From assembly GCF_003314435.2 (NCBI RefSeq), contig NZ_QNVY02000004.1, positions 248,001-312,000 of the forward strand: a stretch of DNA of 64,000 nt. Reading direction: 5' to 3'. Positions 8,545 through 17,303 of the stretch are shown piece by piece; positions within the stretch are counted from its first letter, which is position 1; the number at the start of each line of letters is the position of its first letter. The DNA is from Flavobacterium petrolei (GTDB taxonomy: Bacteria > Bacteroidota > Bacteroidia > Flavobacteriales > Flavobacteriaceae). Made by a program: the position numbers and the translations under genes. The notes below the pieces were generated by a model. It worked only from the letters and a program-made list of their open reading frames with translations, was not told the DNA's origin and made no database searches.

Positions 8545-10653
8545 CTAAAATGTATAATTCACAAAAACGGTAAAATTTCTTCCTATTTCGGTTATTGGAG
8601 TTCTTGAAAATCCAGTTTGGCCGTTGAAAGCATAACTTAAATGATTGTTGTACTGCTTGTCAAAAAGATTCAAAATTCCCATTCCTAGATTTAGGTCTTT
8701 TATAGGAGTAACACCCGCTTTTATGTCCATGATTTCATATCCTGAAGTTGGAATTTCATCATAGGATTTTGATATTTTATTTTGCTCAGCAGTCAATGTA
8801 TAATGAATTGCTGCCCAAAAAATGTCCTTTTCAAAACCAAGTTTCAATCGGGTTACCAAAGGCGGTGTAAGGGGTAAACTCTCCTTATAATCTTTATTCT
8901 CTGTGTAAACATAAGCAACTTCCGTCAGGAAATTAAAATGCGTTGCAAATTTTATATCTCCAAAGATTTCGAATCCTGTTTTGAAAGCATTTTCAATATT
9001 TCTAAAAACTTTTGGATGGATAGGTGGAGTAGTAGGGTTGTATTTTCTAATTAAGGTTTCATCAACCACTCCCATAATGTAATTTTCATAGATTGAATAG
9101 TAAATGGAACTTCCGAATTTTATTTGTTCAAAAAAACTGGAAATAGTTTCTTTTCCTGTCAAACCTAATTCAAACTGATTATTGGTTTCCGCTTTTAGAT
9201 TTGGATTTCCAATGTATTCGTAAGGGTCACGACCGATATTGAAATAGGAAATATAACGCTCCTCAATATTGGCAGCACGAGTTCCTCTCCCGTAGGCAAT
9301 TTCCAAAGTATAATCTGGAGAAAGTAATCTTTTATACGAAATGGTTCCGCTGAAGTTAGCCTCATTTCTTTGTTCTAAGTTTGGATACAATGCTGCAAAA
9401 TTAGGATCTAGATCCCTTGCTTCAGAAGTAACAAAATCTATTCTTGCCCCTATATTGAAAATTGATTTTTCAGAAGCAAACCACTTAGCTTCCGCAAAGG
9501 TTCCAAAAGTATTATTGTAACTGTCTTGCCACACTTTGTCATAATAAGCCATTGGAGTTGGTAATACCATGCCCGCCATATTTCTTTTGACCAGTCGATC
9601 TCGTCCGCCTTCACGAGAAATGTTAACCATATCAAGACCAGTGAAAAGTTTCCAACGTTCAGTAAAATTCCATTCTGCTTCCAGTTTTCCTCCATAAGTC
9701 GTGGCATTTACTGCAGAAGACGCTTCGGTACTGGCATAAGCAGCTCTTCTTGTATTACTCATCAAGTGATCTACAAAAGAATAATAGACTTTAGCAGATA
9801 ATCCTTTGAATGTTTTACTGTCGCTTATCCATTTGTAATCTAAACTTCCAATGGAGCTGTCATCAATGTCAGTATCCATAGACAATCCGGCATGAAGAAC
9901 ATCTCTTCCAAAATTCTGACGAAAATTGGCTTGTAATCTTTGATTATCAGTAAAGTTATAGCCTACTTTTAGGCCATAGCTGGTACTTTTAAAAGAAGAG
10001 GGGATTTCAGTACCGTCACCATCTTTATAATTCCCATAATCTCGATAACTCAGATTTCCTGATATATCAAATTTGCCAAAGTTTCCGGCTAAATGTAGCA
10101 TGTTTACTAATGAATTGCCATTGCTTTCATAACCAGAAGATAAGGAACCGGATACTTTTTTATCACTATCCTTAGCGTTTCTAGTCACTAAATTTACGAC
10201 TCCTCCAAAAGTATTTCCATAGCGAACCGAAAAGGGACCTTTGATAATTTCTATTTTGCTGACTTCCTCAGGATTTACTAATGTGGTAATCGGATCCATT
10301 CGGTTGGGGCAGGCGTGCGATGCTTTGGTTCCACCATCGAACTGGACATTTAACTGTTCGTACTGACTTGCTCTAAAAGCGGGATCTACGGCATAGCTTC
10401 CTCTTTTAATCAAAGAAAAACCGTTGATATCACTGAATAATTCCCCTGCATTTTTTGGTTGGACTACTTTTTCCTTGTAATCTTGTTTTACGATAGTAAG
10501 TGTTGGGTCCGTTTTTGTGTTTCCGGTAACGATAACCTCATTTAATAATATCGTTTTTTTGTTTACTGTATCTTGCTTGTTTGTAGTTTCTTTGGTTTGT
10601 CCAAAGGATACAACAGAACACCATAGCAAAGCCACAATGAATGTATTTTTCAT
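8545..10653 (-). CDS. TonB-dependent outer-membrane receptor, copper (OprC/NosA) type
   Basis: 702 residues: signal peptide (residues 1-19), a TonB-box region (NEVIVTG), a plug domain (to about 160) and a 22-strand barrel ending in aromatic residue Phe702. The plug contains SHACPNRMDP, i.e. Cys115 and Met119 in the CxxxM spacing used by the copper receptor OprC, and HAGLSMD (His254, Met259) in the barrel region that supplies further ligands in that family. It likely imports copper. The gene follows the small CNGKC protein, and both are read from a Crp-type promoter at 11117-11161, which links copper supply to the neighbouring copper-containing cbb3 oxidase. The metal is inferred from motif similarity only. 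Confidence 0.85.
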   Translation of the reverse strand: MKNTFIVALLWCSVVSFGQTKETTNKQDTVNKKTILLNEVIVTGNTKTDPTLTIVKQDYKEKVVQPKNAGELFSDINGFSLIKRGSYAVDPAFRASQYEQLNVQFDGGTKASHACPNRMDPITTLVNPEEVSKIEIIKGPFSVRYGNTFGGVVNLVTRNAKDSDKKVSGSLSSGYESNGNSLVNMLHLAGNFGKFDISGNLSYRDYGNYKDGDGTEIPSSFKSTSYGLKVGYNFTDNQRLQANFRQNFGRDVLHAGLSMDTDIDDSSIGSLDYKWISDSKTFKGLSAKVYYSFVDHLMSNTRRAAYASTEASSAVNATTYGGKLEAEWNFTERWKLFTGLDMVNISREGGRDRLVKRNMAGMVLPTPMAYYDKVWQDSYNNTFGTFAEAKWFASEKSIFNIGARIDFVTSEARDLDPNFAALYPNLEQRNEANFSGTISYKRLLSPDYTLEIAYGRGTRAANIEERYISYFNIGRDPYEYIGNPNLKAETNNQFELGLTGKETISSFFEQIKFGSSIYYSIYENYIMGVVDETLIRKYNPTTPPIHPKVFRNIENAFKTGFEIFGDIKFATHFNFLTEVAYVYTENKDYKESLPLTPPLVTRLKLGFEKDIFWAAIHYTLTAEQNKISKSYDEIPTSGYEIMDIKAGVTPIKDLNLGMGILNLFDKQYNNHLSYAFNGQTGFSRTPITEIGRNFTVFVNYTF

Positions 10654-10687
10654 TTTAAAGTTTTAAAATTGATAGGATTTTTTTAAT

Positions 10688-11077
10688 TTACGAAAATGAA
10701 AAAAAGTTTTGTGGAGGGTGAAAATTATTTCCAAAACTATTGAAATTATGCAGCTTACATTTTGTTTGGATGTTATTTTTTATTGCAATAAACAATTTGA
10801 ATTCAATAATTTCGATGGGTTGAAAAAAGAGTACTATTTCTTTTTCAATACTAATATCTTTATCAGGATTTTGGTTTTCAGTTGCTTTCGCTATTTTTGC
10901 CAAAGCACACTTTCCATTACATTTCAAGATTGGTTTATCCTTGTTTTCGCAATATTTTTCGGTAAAGTCAGTATTATTTAATGAAAAATCAAGAATAGAA
11001 TAAGTCATTCTTAAATTATAAAATAAAATAGATATTAAAAATACCGTTACAAATATATATTTCAGTACTGTTTTCAA
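10688..11077 (-). CDS. Small membrane-anchored CNGKC protein, probable copper handling
   Basis: 129 residues: one N-terminal membrane segment (residues 5-25), then YCENKDKPILKCNGKCALAK, which has three cysteines with a CxxxC motif, and a C-terminal FHPP. Small proteins with this Cys pattern commonly precede TonB receptors in Bacteroidota. The spacing of 34 bp to the receptor gene and a shared Crp-type promoter suggest they work together at the envelope. Metal or thiol chemistry is suggested by the cysteines, not proven. Confidence 0.75.
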   Translation of the reverse strand: MKTVLKYIFVTVFLISILFYNLRMTYSILDFSLNNTDFTEKYCENKDKPILKCNGKCALAKIAKATENQNPDKDISIEKEIVLFFQPIEIIEFKLFIAIKNNIQTKCKLHNFNSFGNNFHPPQNFFSFS

Positions 11078-11116
11078 AAGAGAAGTGAGTTAACAAGAGA
11101 TTTTTGTAATCTTGAA

Positions 11117-11161
11117 CAAATTTAAAGTATAATTTTTATGTGTAAGGTGATAAAAGTCACG
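11117..11161 (-). promoter_or_regulatory. Crp/Fnr-type operator plus -7 box for the copper receptor operon
   Basis: Operator GGTGATAAAAGTCACG at 11146-11161; minus-strand -7 box TAAATTTG at 11117-11124, a perfect TAnnTTTG, with centres exactly 33 bp apart. Confidence 0.75.
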
Positions 11162-11181
11162 TTCAGTTATTAGTTGGTTCT

Positions 11182-11778
11182 TTATTTTTTGGTTCCAACA
11201 AATCGAATGATATCGGCTTTGCCCTTATGAAATTCACCTTCATTTAATGCTACACTTTGTATTTCGCTGATATCACAATTTAATTCTTCAAAATCTTCAA
11301 GTATCATTTCTTTTGTGTAAAGCATCGCCAAATCTTTAGGTCCACCAGAGTTATTTTGCAATTGATTCGGATTAAAGGCTTCTATTATAATTTTGCCGCC
11401 GGGCTTCAACCAAGTGATTGCTTTTTGGTGTATTTTTTTTCGAATTGACGCAGGGAAATGCGCATAGATAAAAGCAACTGCATCAATAGTATTTTTTTCA
11501 TAAGTTACCGTGACAGCATCTTCAATAGTATAATTTATGGATACATCTTTACGAGTAGCTAATTGAATTGCTTTTGATTTTCCTATTATACTGGTATCAA
11601 AAGCATGTACTTCCCATCCATTGGCGGCAGCATAAACGGCATTTCTTCCTTCGCCTTCACAGGGTAGAATGATTTTTCCGGGAGCTAACTGTTGGAGTTG
11701 TTCAGCGAAAAAAACATTAGGTTCTTCTCCATAAACATATTCTCTTTCGCTGTATCGTTCATTCCAAAAATTTTTCAT
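11182..11778 (-). CDS. Class I SAM-dependent methyltransferase (TehB/TPMT-like)
   Basis: 198 residues. The start MKNFWNERYSEREYVYGEEPN is typical of TehB-like and thiopurine-type methyltransferases. The SAM-binding motif is ILPCEGEGRNAVYAA and the acidic end of strand 2 is VHAFD. AVAFIYAHF and LKPGGKIIIE correspond to motifs IV and post-IV. Family members methylate small thiols, tellurite or selenite in the cytosol; the substrate here is not known, though a thiol acceptor would suit the island. It ends 20 bp above the copper operator and starts 51 bp below the cydB stop. Confidence 0.85.
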   Translation of the reverse strand: MKNFWNERYSEREYVYGEEPNVFFAEQLQQLAPGKIILPCEGEGRNAVYAAANGWEVHAFDTSIIGKSKAIQLATRKDVSINYTIEDAVTVTYEKNTIDAVAFIYAHFPASIRKKIHQKAITWLKPGGKIIIEAFNPNQLQNNSGGPKDLAMLYTKEMILEDFEELNCDISEIQSVALNEGEFHKGKADIIRFVGTKK

Positions 11779-11829
11779 ATTTGTGTATTCTTTATTTTTT
11801 TACGGATTAAAATAAAATGCTATTTCGAA

Positions 11830-12867
11830 TTAATAACTTGTATCATCTAGTTTCACTTTTCCGTTGAATGTGCGGTATAAAAAGATAAAATAAGCTGCAA
11901 GGAGGGGCGTGCCAATCACCACAATAGTCAACATGATTCCTAATGATTTTTGCGACGATGCGGCATTGTAAATGGTTACGCTATACTTTGGATCGATCGT
12001 AGAAATTAATAATGTTGGATACAATTGTAAAGCAACCAAAACAAGCAAAAACGCCATTGTCAGAGAGGAAAAAACCAGTGCGAGCATATATCTTTTTTTT
12101 GATGCTAAACGCGGAACATTGGCTACAGCCAAGAAAGAAATTAACGGAACAACGAAATAAAGTGGATTTGCTCTGAAATTTTCGGTAACTTCCGGTATAA
12201 AAACTAAAGTGTAAAGTGTGGTAATACCGAAGCTTATAATGAAAAATATCATTCCTTTTTTCAATAAGAAAGTAAGTCTTGCATGAAGTCTTCCTTCTGT
12301 TTTTAGTAATAAATAAATAGCGCCTTGGGTCATAAATAGCGATAAAGTGGTCAACCCAACCATTATTGCGTAAGGACTTAAGAAAGAGAAAAACATATCG
12401 CCTTTGTATGCGAAATTGGGTCCCAGTGCAAAGCCTTGTAAAATATTACCTAAAACTACACCAAGCAAAAATGAAATCATAATACTGGAAATACTGTATA
12501 CGTAATCCCAAGTTTTTCTCCACCAAAGCATTTCTTCGTCACTTCTGAATTTGATAGCTACGGCACGAAGTACATTAAACATTAGAAAGAGCATAAAGGG
12601 AACATACATTGCCGATAACATTGTGGCGTACATTACCGGAAACCCAGCAAATAAAGCACCACCACCAATAACGAGCCATACTTGATTAGCATCCCAAACA
12701 GGAGCAATAGCATTGATAGCAATTCTGCGACTTAAATCTTTTTTTAAAAATAGATGCCATGCACCAGCTCCAAAATCAAACCCTTCTAAAATGGCATAAC
12801 CTGAAAATAAAAGCCCTATGACTAAATACCATAAAGTAGGATAATCAACTCCTAAAAAATATTCCAT
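11830..12867 (-). CDS. cydB: Cytochrome bd ubiquinol oxidase subunit II
   Basis: 345 residues with about nine membrane helices. The N-terminus (LWYLVIGLLFSGYAILEGFDFG) and VWDANQVWLVIGGGALFAGFP are characteristic of CydB. It pairs with CydA in the high-affinity quinol oxidase, which is comparatively resistant to sulfide and NO, a useful property in a cell that oxidises sulfide. It lies 21 bp below cydA and belongs to the unit that starts with the DUF983 gene. Confidence 0.97.
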   Translation of the reverse strand: MEYFLGVDYPTLWYLVIGLLFSGYAILEGFDFGAGAWHLFLKKDLSRRIAINAIAPVWDANQVWLVIGGGALFAGFPVMYATMLSAMYVPFMLFLMFNVLRAVAIKFRSDEEMLWWRKTWDYVYSISSIMISFLLGVVLGNILQGFALGPNFAYKGDMFFSFLSPYAIMVGLTTLSLFMTQGAIYLLLKTEGRLHARLTFLLKKGMIFFIISFGITTLYTLVFIPEVTENFRANPLYFVVPLISFLAVANVPRLASKKRYMLALVFSSLTMAFLLVLVALQLYPTLLISTIDPKYSVTIYNAASSQKSLGIMLTIVVIGTPLLAAYFIFLYRTFNGKVKLDDTSY

Positions 12868-12888
12868 AATTGATAATTTTTAAGTTTT

Positions 12889-14241
12889 TTAAATGGTTGT
12901 GAAATTTACCGGTTTCTCAGCTTCTTCATAAGGGCCGTGTTTGATTTTTTTGTTGACCATATAGATGAATAAAACAAAAAGGATCGTATAAACCACTAAA
13001 AATAAGATTAAAGAAAAGAGGATGTGACTGGAAGTCACTTCTTGTGAAAAAGCTTTATCGGTTCGTAACAGACCATAAACTACCCAAGGTTGTCTTCCCA
13101 TTTCGGCTGCAAACCATCCTACTTGGTTGGCTATTTGTGGTAAAATTACAGCGAACGAAAAAATCCACAACAGCCATTTAGTTTCAAATAATTTTCCACG
13201 CCACCACATAAAACAAGCAAACAATGATAATCCAATTAAAGCCATCCCAATAGCAATCATAATATGATAAAACTGAAAAACAGCATTAATCTGGCTTGGT
13301 CGGTCTTCCACCGGAAAACTATTCAACCCCGTAATCGGCGCTTTAAAATCTTGGTGCACTAAAAACGATAGCCCGCCAGGAATACCAATCCCGGTAACTT
13401 TTTGTTTTTCTTTATCAACCCAACCCAAAAGATACAAGTCCGCTGGTGCTGATTTTTCGAAATGCCCTTCCATTGCCGCTAATTTTGCGGGTTGGTTTAC
13501 TGCAACGCCATCTGCTGAACTGTGTCCAGACACTAACTGGCCTAAAGAAAAGATAGTTGCTACAACAAGCGCTATTTTAAATGCTTTTTTAGAAATTTCG
13601 ACAAAACGACCTTTTCTGATATAATAAGCATGTACACTTAAGACCAAAAATGCTCCTGCCAAAATCGCTCCTTGCCAAGTATGGATGATTCGGTCTACGC
13701 TTGAGGGATTGAACACCATGGCCCAAAAATCAGTTACTTCGGCACGTGCCATTAATCCTTCACCCACGATGTGGAATCCTGCGGGTGTTTGTTGCCACGA
13801 ATTAGCGACTACAATCCAAACTGCCGAAAACATCGAACCTAAAAAAACACCTAATGTAGAGACAAAATGAACCCAAGGCTTTACTCTGTTCCATCCAAAA
13901 AGCAAGACACCAAGAAAGGTGCTTTCTAAACCAAAAGCAAATAAACCCTCGGCGGCTAAAGCACTACCAAAAATATCACCTACAAATCTTGAATATACGG
14001 CCCAGTTGGTACCAAATTCAAATTCCATGATAATGCCGGTAGCCACACCAATACCAAATGTTAAGGCAAATATTTTAATCCAAAAGCGCGTTAAAATTTC
14101 ATATTCTTTATTTCCGGTTTTAAGGTAAAGTCCTTCCATAAGAACCATAATCAAACCGATTCCAATGCTTAAAGGGGGATAGATATAATGAAAAGCAATG
14201 GTGAAAGCAAACTGAATTCGAGCAAGAATCTCTACGTCCAT
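12889..14241 (-). CDS. cydA: Cytochrome bd ubiquinol oxidase subunit I
   Basis: 450 residues, the short Q-loop form. RIQFAFTIAFHYIYPPLSIG contains the heme ligand His18; FGIGVATGIIMEFEFGTNW, the WQQTPAGF signature and GRQPWVVYGLLRT near the C-terminus are all present. It holds hemes b558, b595 and d and reduces oxygen to water with quinol. It starts 6 bp below the DUF983 gene, and cydB follows. Confidence 0.98.
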   Translation of the reverse strand: MDVEILARIQFAFTIAFHYIYPPLSIGIGLIMVLMEGLYLKTGNKEYEILTRFWIKIFALTFGIGVATGIIMEFEFGTNWAVYSRFVGDIFGSALAAEGLFAFGLESTFLGVLLFGWNRVKPWVHFVSTLGVFLGSMFSAVWIVVANSWQQTPAGFHIVGEGLMARAEVTDFWAMVFNPSSVDRIIHTWQGAILAGAFLVLSVHAYYIRKGRFVEISKKAFKIALVVATIFSLGQLVSGHSSADGVAVNQPAKLAAMEGHFEKSAPADLYLLGWVDKEKQKVTGIGIPGGLSFLVHQDFKAPITGLNSFPVEDRPSQINAVFQFYHIMIAIGMALIGLSLFACFMWWRGKLFETKWLLWIFSFAVILPQIANQVGWFAAEMGRQPWVVYGLLRTDKAFSQEVTSSHILFSLILFLVVYTILFVLFIYMVNKKIKHGPYEEAEKPVNFTTI

Positions 14242-14247
14242 AAGTAA

Positions 14248-14646
14248 TTATTTTTTAGTATTATTGGGGTGAAATTTATCATCACCATGAAAAAACATTG
14301 TCAACCACAACACTCTTGATAAACGCATTAACCACGGTTGAAGTGCGATAAGCAGTATTACATTTAGAGGAAACCACAACAGCACTTCTTTATTTTTGAA
14401 GCCGTAACCTGTAGCAGCAATCCATGCGATAAAAGTTACTATTGATATGCCAACTGTTAATCCGTAACTGACATAGCCGGTGCCTTGATAAAACCCAGGT
14501 TCTAATTCAGTGCGCTGACTGCAGAGGGAACATTTTTCGACCATTTTATTGCCATCGGTGATATTATACCATTTGTTTATGAACAAGTTTCCTTTATGGC
14601 ATCGGGGACATTTGAATGAAAATATATTTTTTAAGAATTGAAGCAT
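14248..14646 (-). CDS. DUF983 membrane protein, first gene of the cydAB unit
   Basis: A CPRC...CSLC zinc-ribbon-like N-terminus is followed by two membrane helices, as in DUF983 proteins. The open frame reaches up to 14664, but the -7 box of the operon promoter occupies 14662-14669, so transcription should begin below that. The ATG at 14646 (MLQFLKN, 132 residues) is therefore the better start. DUF983 proteins often sit near oxidase genes in Bacteroidota; their role is not established. Only 6 bp separate it from cydA. Confidence 0.8.
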   Translation of the reverse strand: MLQFLKNIFSFKCPRCHKGNLFINKWYNITDGNKMVEKCSLCSQRTELEPGFYQGTGYVSYGLTVGISIVTFIAWIAATGYGFKNKEVLLWFPLNVILLIALQPWLMRLSRVLWLTMFFHGDDKFHPNNTKK

Positions 14647-14661
14647 ATTTAATATTTTAAT

Positions 14662-14706
14662 CAAAAATAGTTTTTAAAGACAAGGTAGTGTGTGATAATT
14701 GTTACT
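14662..14706 (-). promoter_or_regulatory. Crp/Fnr-type operator plus -7 box for DUF983-cydAB
   Basis: Operator TGTGATAATTGTTACT at 14691-14706; minus-strand -7 box TATTTTTG at 14662-14669, a perfect TAnnTTTG, with 33-bp centre spacing. The position of the -7 box decides the start of the first gene (14646, not 14664). Confidence 0.78.
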
Positions 14707-14725
14707 TAACAAGAACTTGTTTGTT

Positions 14726-15610
14726 TTAAATTTGGTAGAACTGACTTGTATTTATAAATTTCCGTTTGAATGCATCAGGGGTTATGTTTTCATACTTCTT
14801 GAAGAAGCGACCAAAATAGGAATTGTCTTCAAAGCCTAATTCATAAGCAATTTCAGCAACCGTTTTTTGTTCGTGGATAAGTAAGCGCTTGGCTTCTAGC
14901 AGGATTCTATTTCTAATTAATTCCCCGGCTGCTATATTTACAACATCATTGCAAACGGAATTGAGGTAATTGGGACGAATATACATTATGGAAGCATACT
15001 CTTTTACAAAGTGTTTTTGTTTATAATGTTTGTCTATCAGTTCTTCAAAATGATGAACAAGTTGCAAGGATTGACTGAATTCAGTGTTTTTAGGTATAGG
15101 TTCAAACAATCGGTTTAAATCTATTAATAATAAATTAAGCAGGGAACGTAAACTTTTCTCATAATCAGCTTCATTGGTTTTATATTCATTTAACATCCAT
15201 ATTGCAATAGATTTTAACCGTTCAAATTTTTCTACAGCAATTTTTAAATAGGGTTGCTTATGACGATAGGTGAGAAACGAAAATTCACTTAATTGATAGT
15301 TTTGATACCGAAGTGCAAAAAAATCACTTTCGAATACTAATATATATCCCTCAATTTTATCAAAATCCAGCCATTGGTGAATTTGTCCATTATACATGCA
15401 TGTTACAGATAGCGGTTCAATGGGAGATTCTTTAAAATCAATCAATTGTGATCCTGTATTTTTTTCATTAAGCAAAATCATGTAATAATTATGGCGGTGC
15501 GGAATATTTAATTTTTGCATAAAAGGTAAAAAATCCGAAGTATGGTACACCGCAAACTTTAGTTCATTTTGTGTTACTTCACTACATTTGATATTTTTAA
15601 TTTCATTCAT
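14726..15610 (-). CDS. AraC-family transcriptional regulator
   Basis: 294 residues: an N-terminal cupin-like sensor domain with HRHNYYMILL (about residues 38-47) and a C-terminal double helix-turn-helix (VAEIAYELGFEDNSYFGRFF followed by KKYENITPDAFKRK), standard for AraC proteins. Its start is 8 bp below the stop of the preceding gene, so it is transcribed with the cbb3 oxidase genes. It may respond to a small molecule linked to respiration; the target is unknown. The shared motif upstream of ccoN and of the first SQR gene (GTGGTGCTTTA) is a candidate site, but this is speculation. Confidence 0.85.
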   Translation of the reverse strand: MNEIKNIKCSEVTQNELKFAVYHTSDFLPFMQKLNIPHRHNYYMILLNEKNTGSQLIDFKESPIEPLSVTCMYNGQIHQWLDFDKIEGYILVFESDFFALRYQNYQLSEFSFLTYRHKQPYLKIAVEKFERLKSIAIWMLNEYKTNEADYEKSLRSLLNLLLIDLNRLFEPIPKNTEFSQSLQLVHHFEELIDKHYKQKHFVKEYASIMYIRPNYLNSVCNDVVNIAAGELIRNRILLEAKRLLIHEQKTVAEIAYELGFEDNSYFGRFFKKYENITPDAFKRKFINTSQFYQI

Positions 15611-15617
15611 AAATTAA

Positions 15618-16016
15618 TTATCCTAAAGAAGTTATTATATAATAAATTGCCCAAGCAACAAAAACAATTATAGCAGCCCACAACCAAGACGGTACATTTT
15701 TAGGCGTCTCGCTTCCGAAAATTAAAAATTGTTTTTGATTTCCTTTTCCATAGGCATTAATCATCATAGGCAAAATTCCATCAACAACATCATTGTCATT
15801 TAATCCATCTAGGGTTATAGCGGGACCGTTGCGAACGGTAAAAGGAATTATTCTGATGCCTTCTTTACCAGATGGATCCTTACTAACTATTTTTAGTTGA
15901 TGTAAGCCATCAGTCAGTTTTCGAGTATCTAACTCAAAATTTACAGGGACATCAAATTCTCCGATGGGTTGAATTTCATCATCTACAAATATAATTATTT
16001 TGCTTTTACTGTCCAT
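15618..16016 (-). CDS. Predicted membrane-anchored protein of the cbb3 operon
   Basis: 132 residues. An Ig-like beta-rich region (about residues 1-105, with DGLHQLKIVSKDPSGKEG) is followed by one C-terminal membrane helix (WLWAAIIVFVAWAIYYIITS). No catalytic motif is seen. Its one-base spacing from the gene above and position between oxidase subunits and the AraC gene suggest an accessory role in the oxidase. No closer family assignment could be made. Confidence 0.65.
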   Translation of the reverse strand: MDSKSKIIIFVDDEIQPIGEFDVPVNFELDTRKLTDGLHQLKIVSKDPSGKEGIRIIPFTVRNGPAITLDGLNDNDVVDGILPMMINAYGKGNQKQFLIFGSETPKNVPSWLWAAIIVFVAWAIYYIITSLG

Positions 16017-16017
16017 T

Positions 16018-16278
16018 TTATTCGAAATTTATAACGGTTCTTTTTATATGATTTGCATCGGTTTCTTTTGGTTTTACCAAATATTTTATGGCAAAAAATA
16101 AGGTAACAAAAACGGTAGCCACCATAGTCCATACAATTACATAGTCCAAGTTACTTTCGGGACCTGCACCATGTGCTATACCTCTTAAAATTTTGGGCTG
16201 TTGCTTTTCACACATCGGACAGGCATAAGTTGCTATTGATAGTATTGAAAACAGAATAGAAAATAGTGACTTTTTCAT
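16018..16278 (-). CDS. Small cbb3-operon protein with CPMC motif
   Basis: 86 residues: a signal peptide (to about residue 19), CPMCEKQQP directly after the cleavage region, and one membrane helix (YVIVWTMVATVFVTLFFAIK). A CxxC motif right after a signal peptide suggests thiol or metal binding at the periplasmic side, for example heme- or copper-related assembly. It lies 5 bp below the cytochrome c subunit and 1 bp above the next gene. Function is inferred from context only. Confidence 0.65.
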   Translation of the reverse strand: MKKSLFSILFSILSIATYACPMCEKQQPKILRGIAHGAGPESNLDYVIVWTMVATVFVTLFFAIKYLVKPKETDANHIKRTVINFE

Positions 16279-16283
16279 CTTAC

Positions 16284-17297
16284 TTATTGTTTAGGTGCAC
16301 TTAATTTTGCGAGATCCATTAATTTTTGTACTTGTTCCGGTGTTACCTTTTTAGCTGTGTTTCCCCAACTTGTTTTCTCATGGTTCATTATGGCTGCAAC
16401 TTCTTCCGCTTTTAAATTTCCGTTAGTTCCTACTGCGGGCATTACTCCATAATCTTCTCTTGCGTCGTAGCCATTCATAATGATGCCTACCATAATTTCA
16501 GGATTGTCATCTAATACTATTTTACTTCCTTTTAAAGGAGGAAAAGCACCTTTTAAACCCTCACCATTTTGTTGATGACAACTCATACATTGGGCAGCAT
16601 ATAATTCGGCACCATCTAATTCCTTTGCACCAGCACCTGTCGTATCATCTGTTTCTTTTTTCTCTTTTTTATAAAGAAAATCTGGATTAGGTGTGCCATC
16701 TGGTAATTTTACTTGTTTTAATGATTGAAGATACGCTACTAAATTTAATGCCTCTTCAGTAGCTACTACATCTCCAATTTTACCATGCATAAATTCACTA
16801 GGTACATTCACTTTTATATCCCCTTTTTCTGCTTTTGATTTAATTTCAAATAACCAGGGATAAGGTGCCATAATGGATTGAGGCATGACAGTCCTGGGGT
16901 TATATAAGTGAACCAAATGCCAATCCTGGCTCGGTTGCCTTACACCAATATTGGTTAAATCCGGACCGGTTCGTTCTGTACCCATTAAAGTTCCAGCATT
17001 TTGCCAGATACTTTTTCGCGTACTTAGAGCATAGTCAGCTGCTATTCCGGGTCTGTCGCCCCAAGTTTTATCCATATCTACATTTCGAACTTGTTGCGAG
17101 TGACACCCGACACATCCCTCTCGAATGTAAATTTGTCGTCCGGCTTCTTGCTCTTTAGTAAGCGGAATACTTCCATATAATGGAGCATTATTTTCTTGGT
17201 TGTACTGTGATGGAAGAACGGCAACAAAAAGCGTTAGTGTACCAAAAAGAATTGTAGCAAGTGAAAAGAGTTTCTTATGTTCGTGAAATAGACTCAT
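16284..17297 (-). CDS. ccoO: cbb3 oxidase cytochrome c subunit, CcoO fused to a CcoP-like c domain
   Basis: 337 residues: one N-terminal membrane anchor, then a CcoO-type domain with IREGCVGCHSQQVR (Cys62, Cys65, His66) and the axial-Met region VMPQSIMAPYPWL. A second cytochrome c domain has QCMSCHQQNGEG (Cys237, Cys240, His241) and MPAVGTNG. It should pass electrons from the bc1 complex or soluble cytochrome c to CcoN. The usual separate CcoP with two hemes is absent, and this fusion carries just one extra c domain. It starts 6 bp below ccoN. Confidence 0.9.
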   Translation of the reverse strand: MSLFHEHKKLFSLATILFGTLTLFVAVLPSQYNQENNAPLYGSIPLTKEQEAGRQIYIREGCVGCHSQQVRNVDMDKTWGDRPGIAADYALSTRKSIWQNAGTLMGTERTGPDLTNIGVRQPSQDWHLVHLYNPRTVMPQSIMAPYPWLFEIKSKAEKGDIKVNVPSEFMHGKIGDVVATEEALNLVAYLQSLKQVKLPDGTPNPDFLYKKEKKETDDTTGAGAKELDGAELYAAQCMSCHQQNGEGLKGAFPPLKGSKIVLDDNPEIMVGIIMNGYDAREDYGVMPAVGTNGNLKAEEVAAIMNHEKTSWGNTAKKVTPEQVQKLMDLAKLSAPKQ

Positions 17298-17303
17298 CGT
17301 TAT

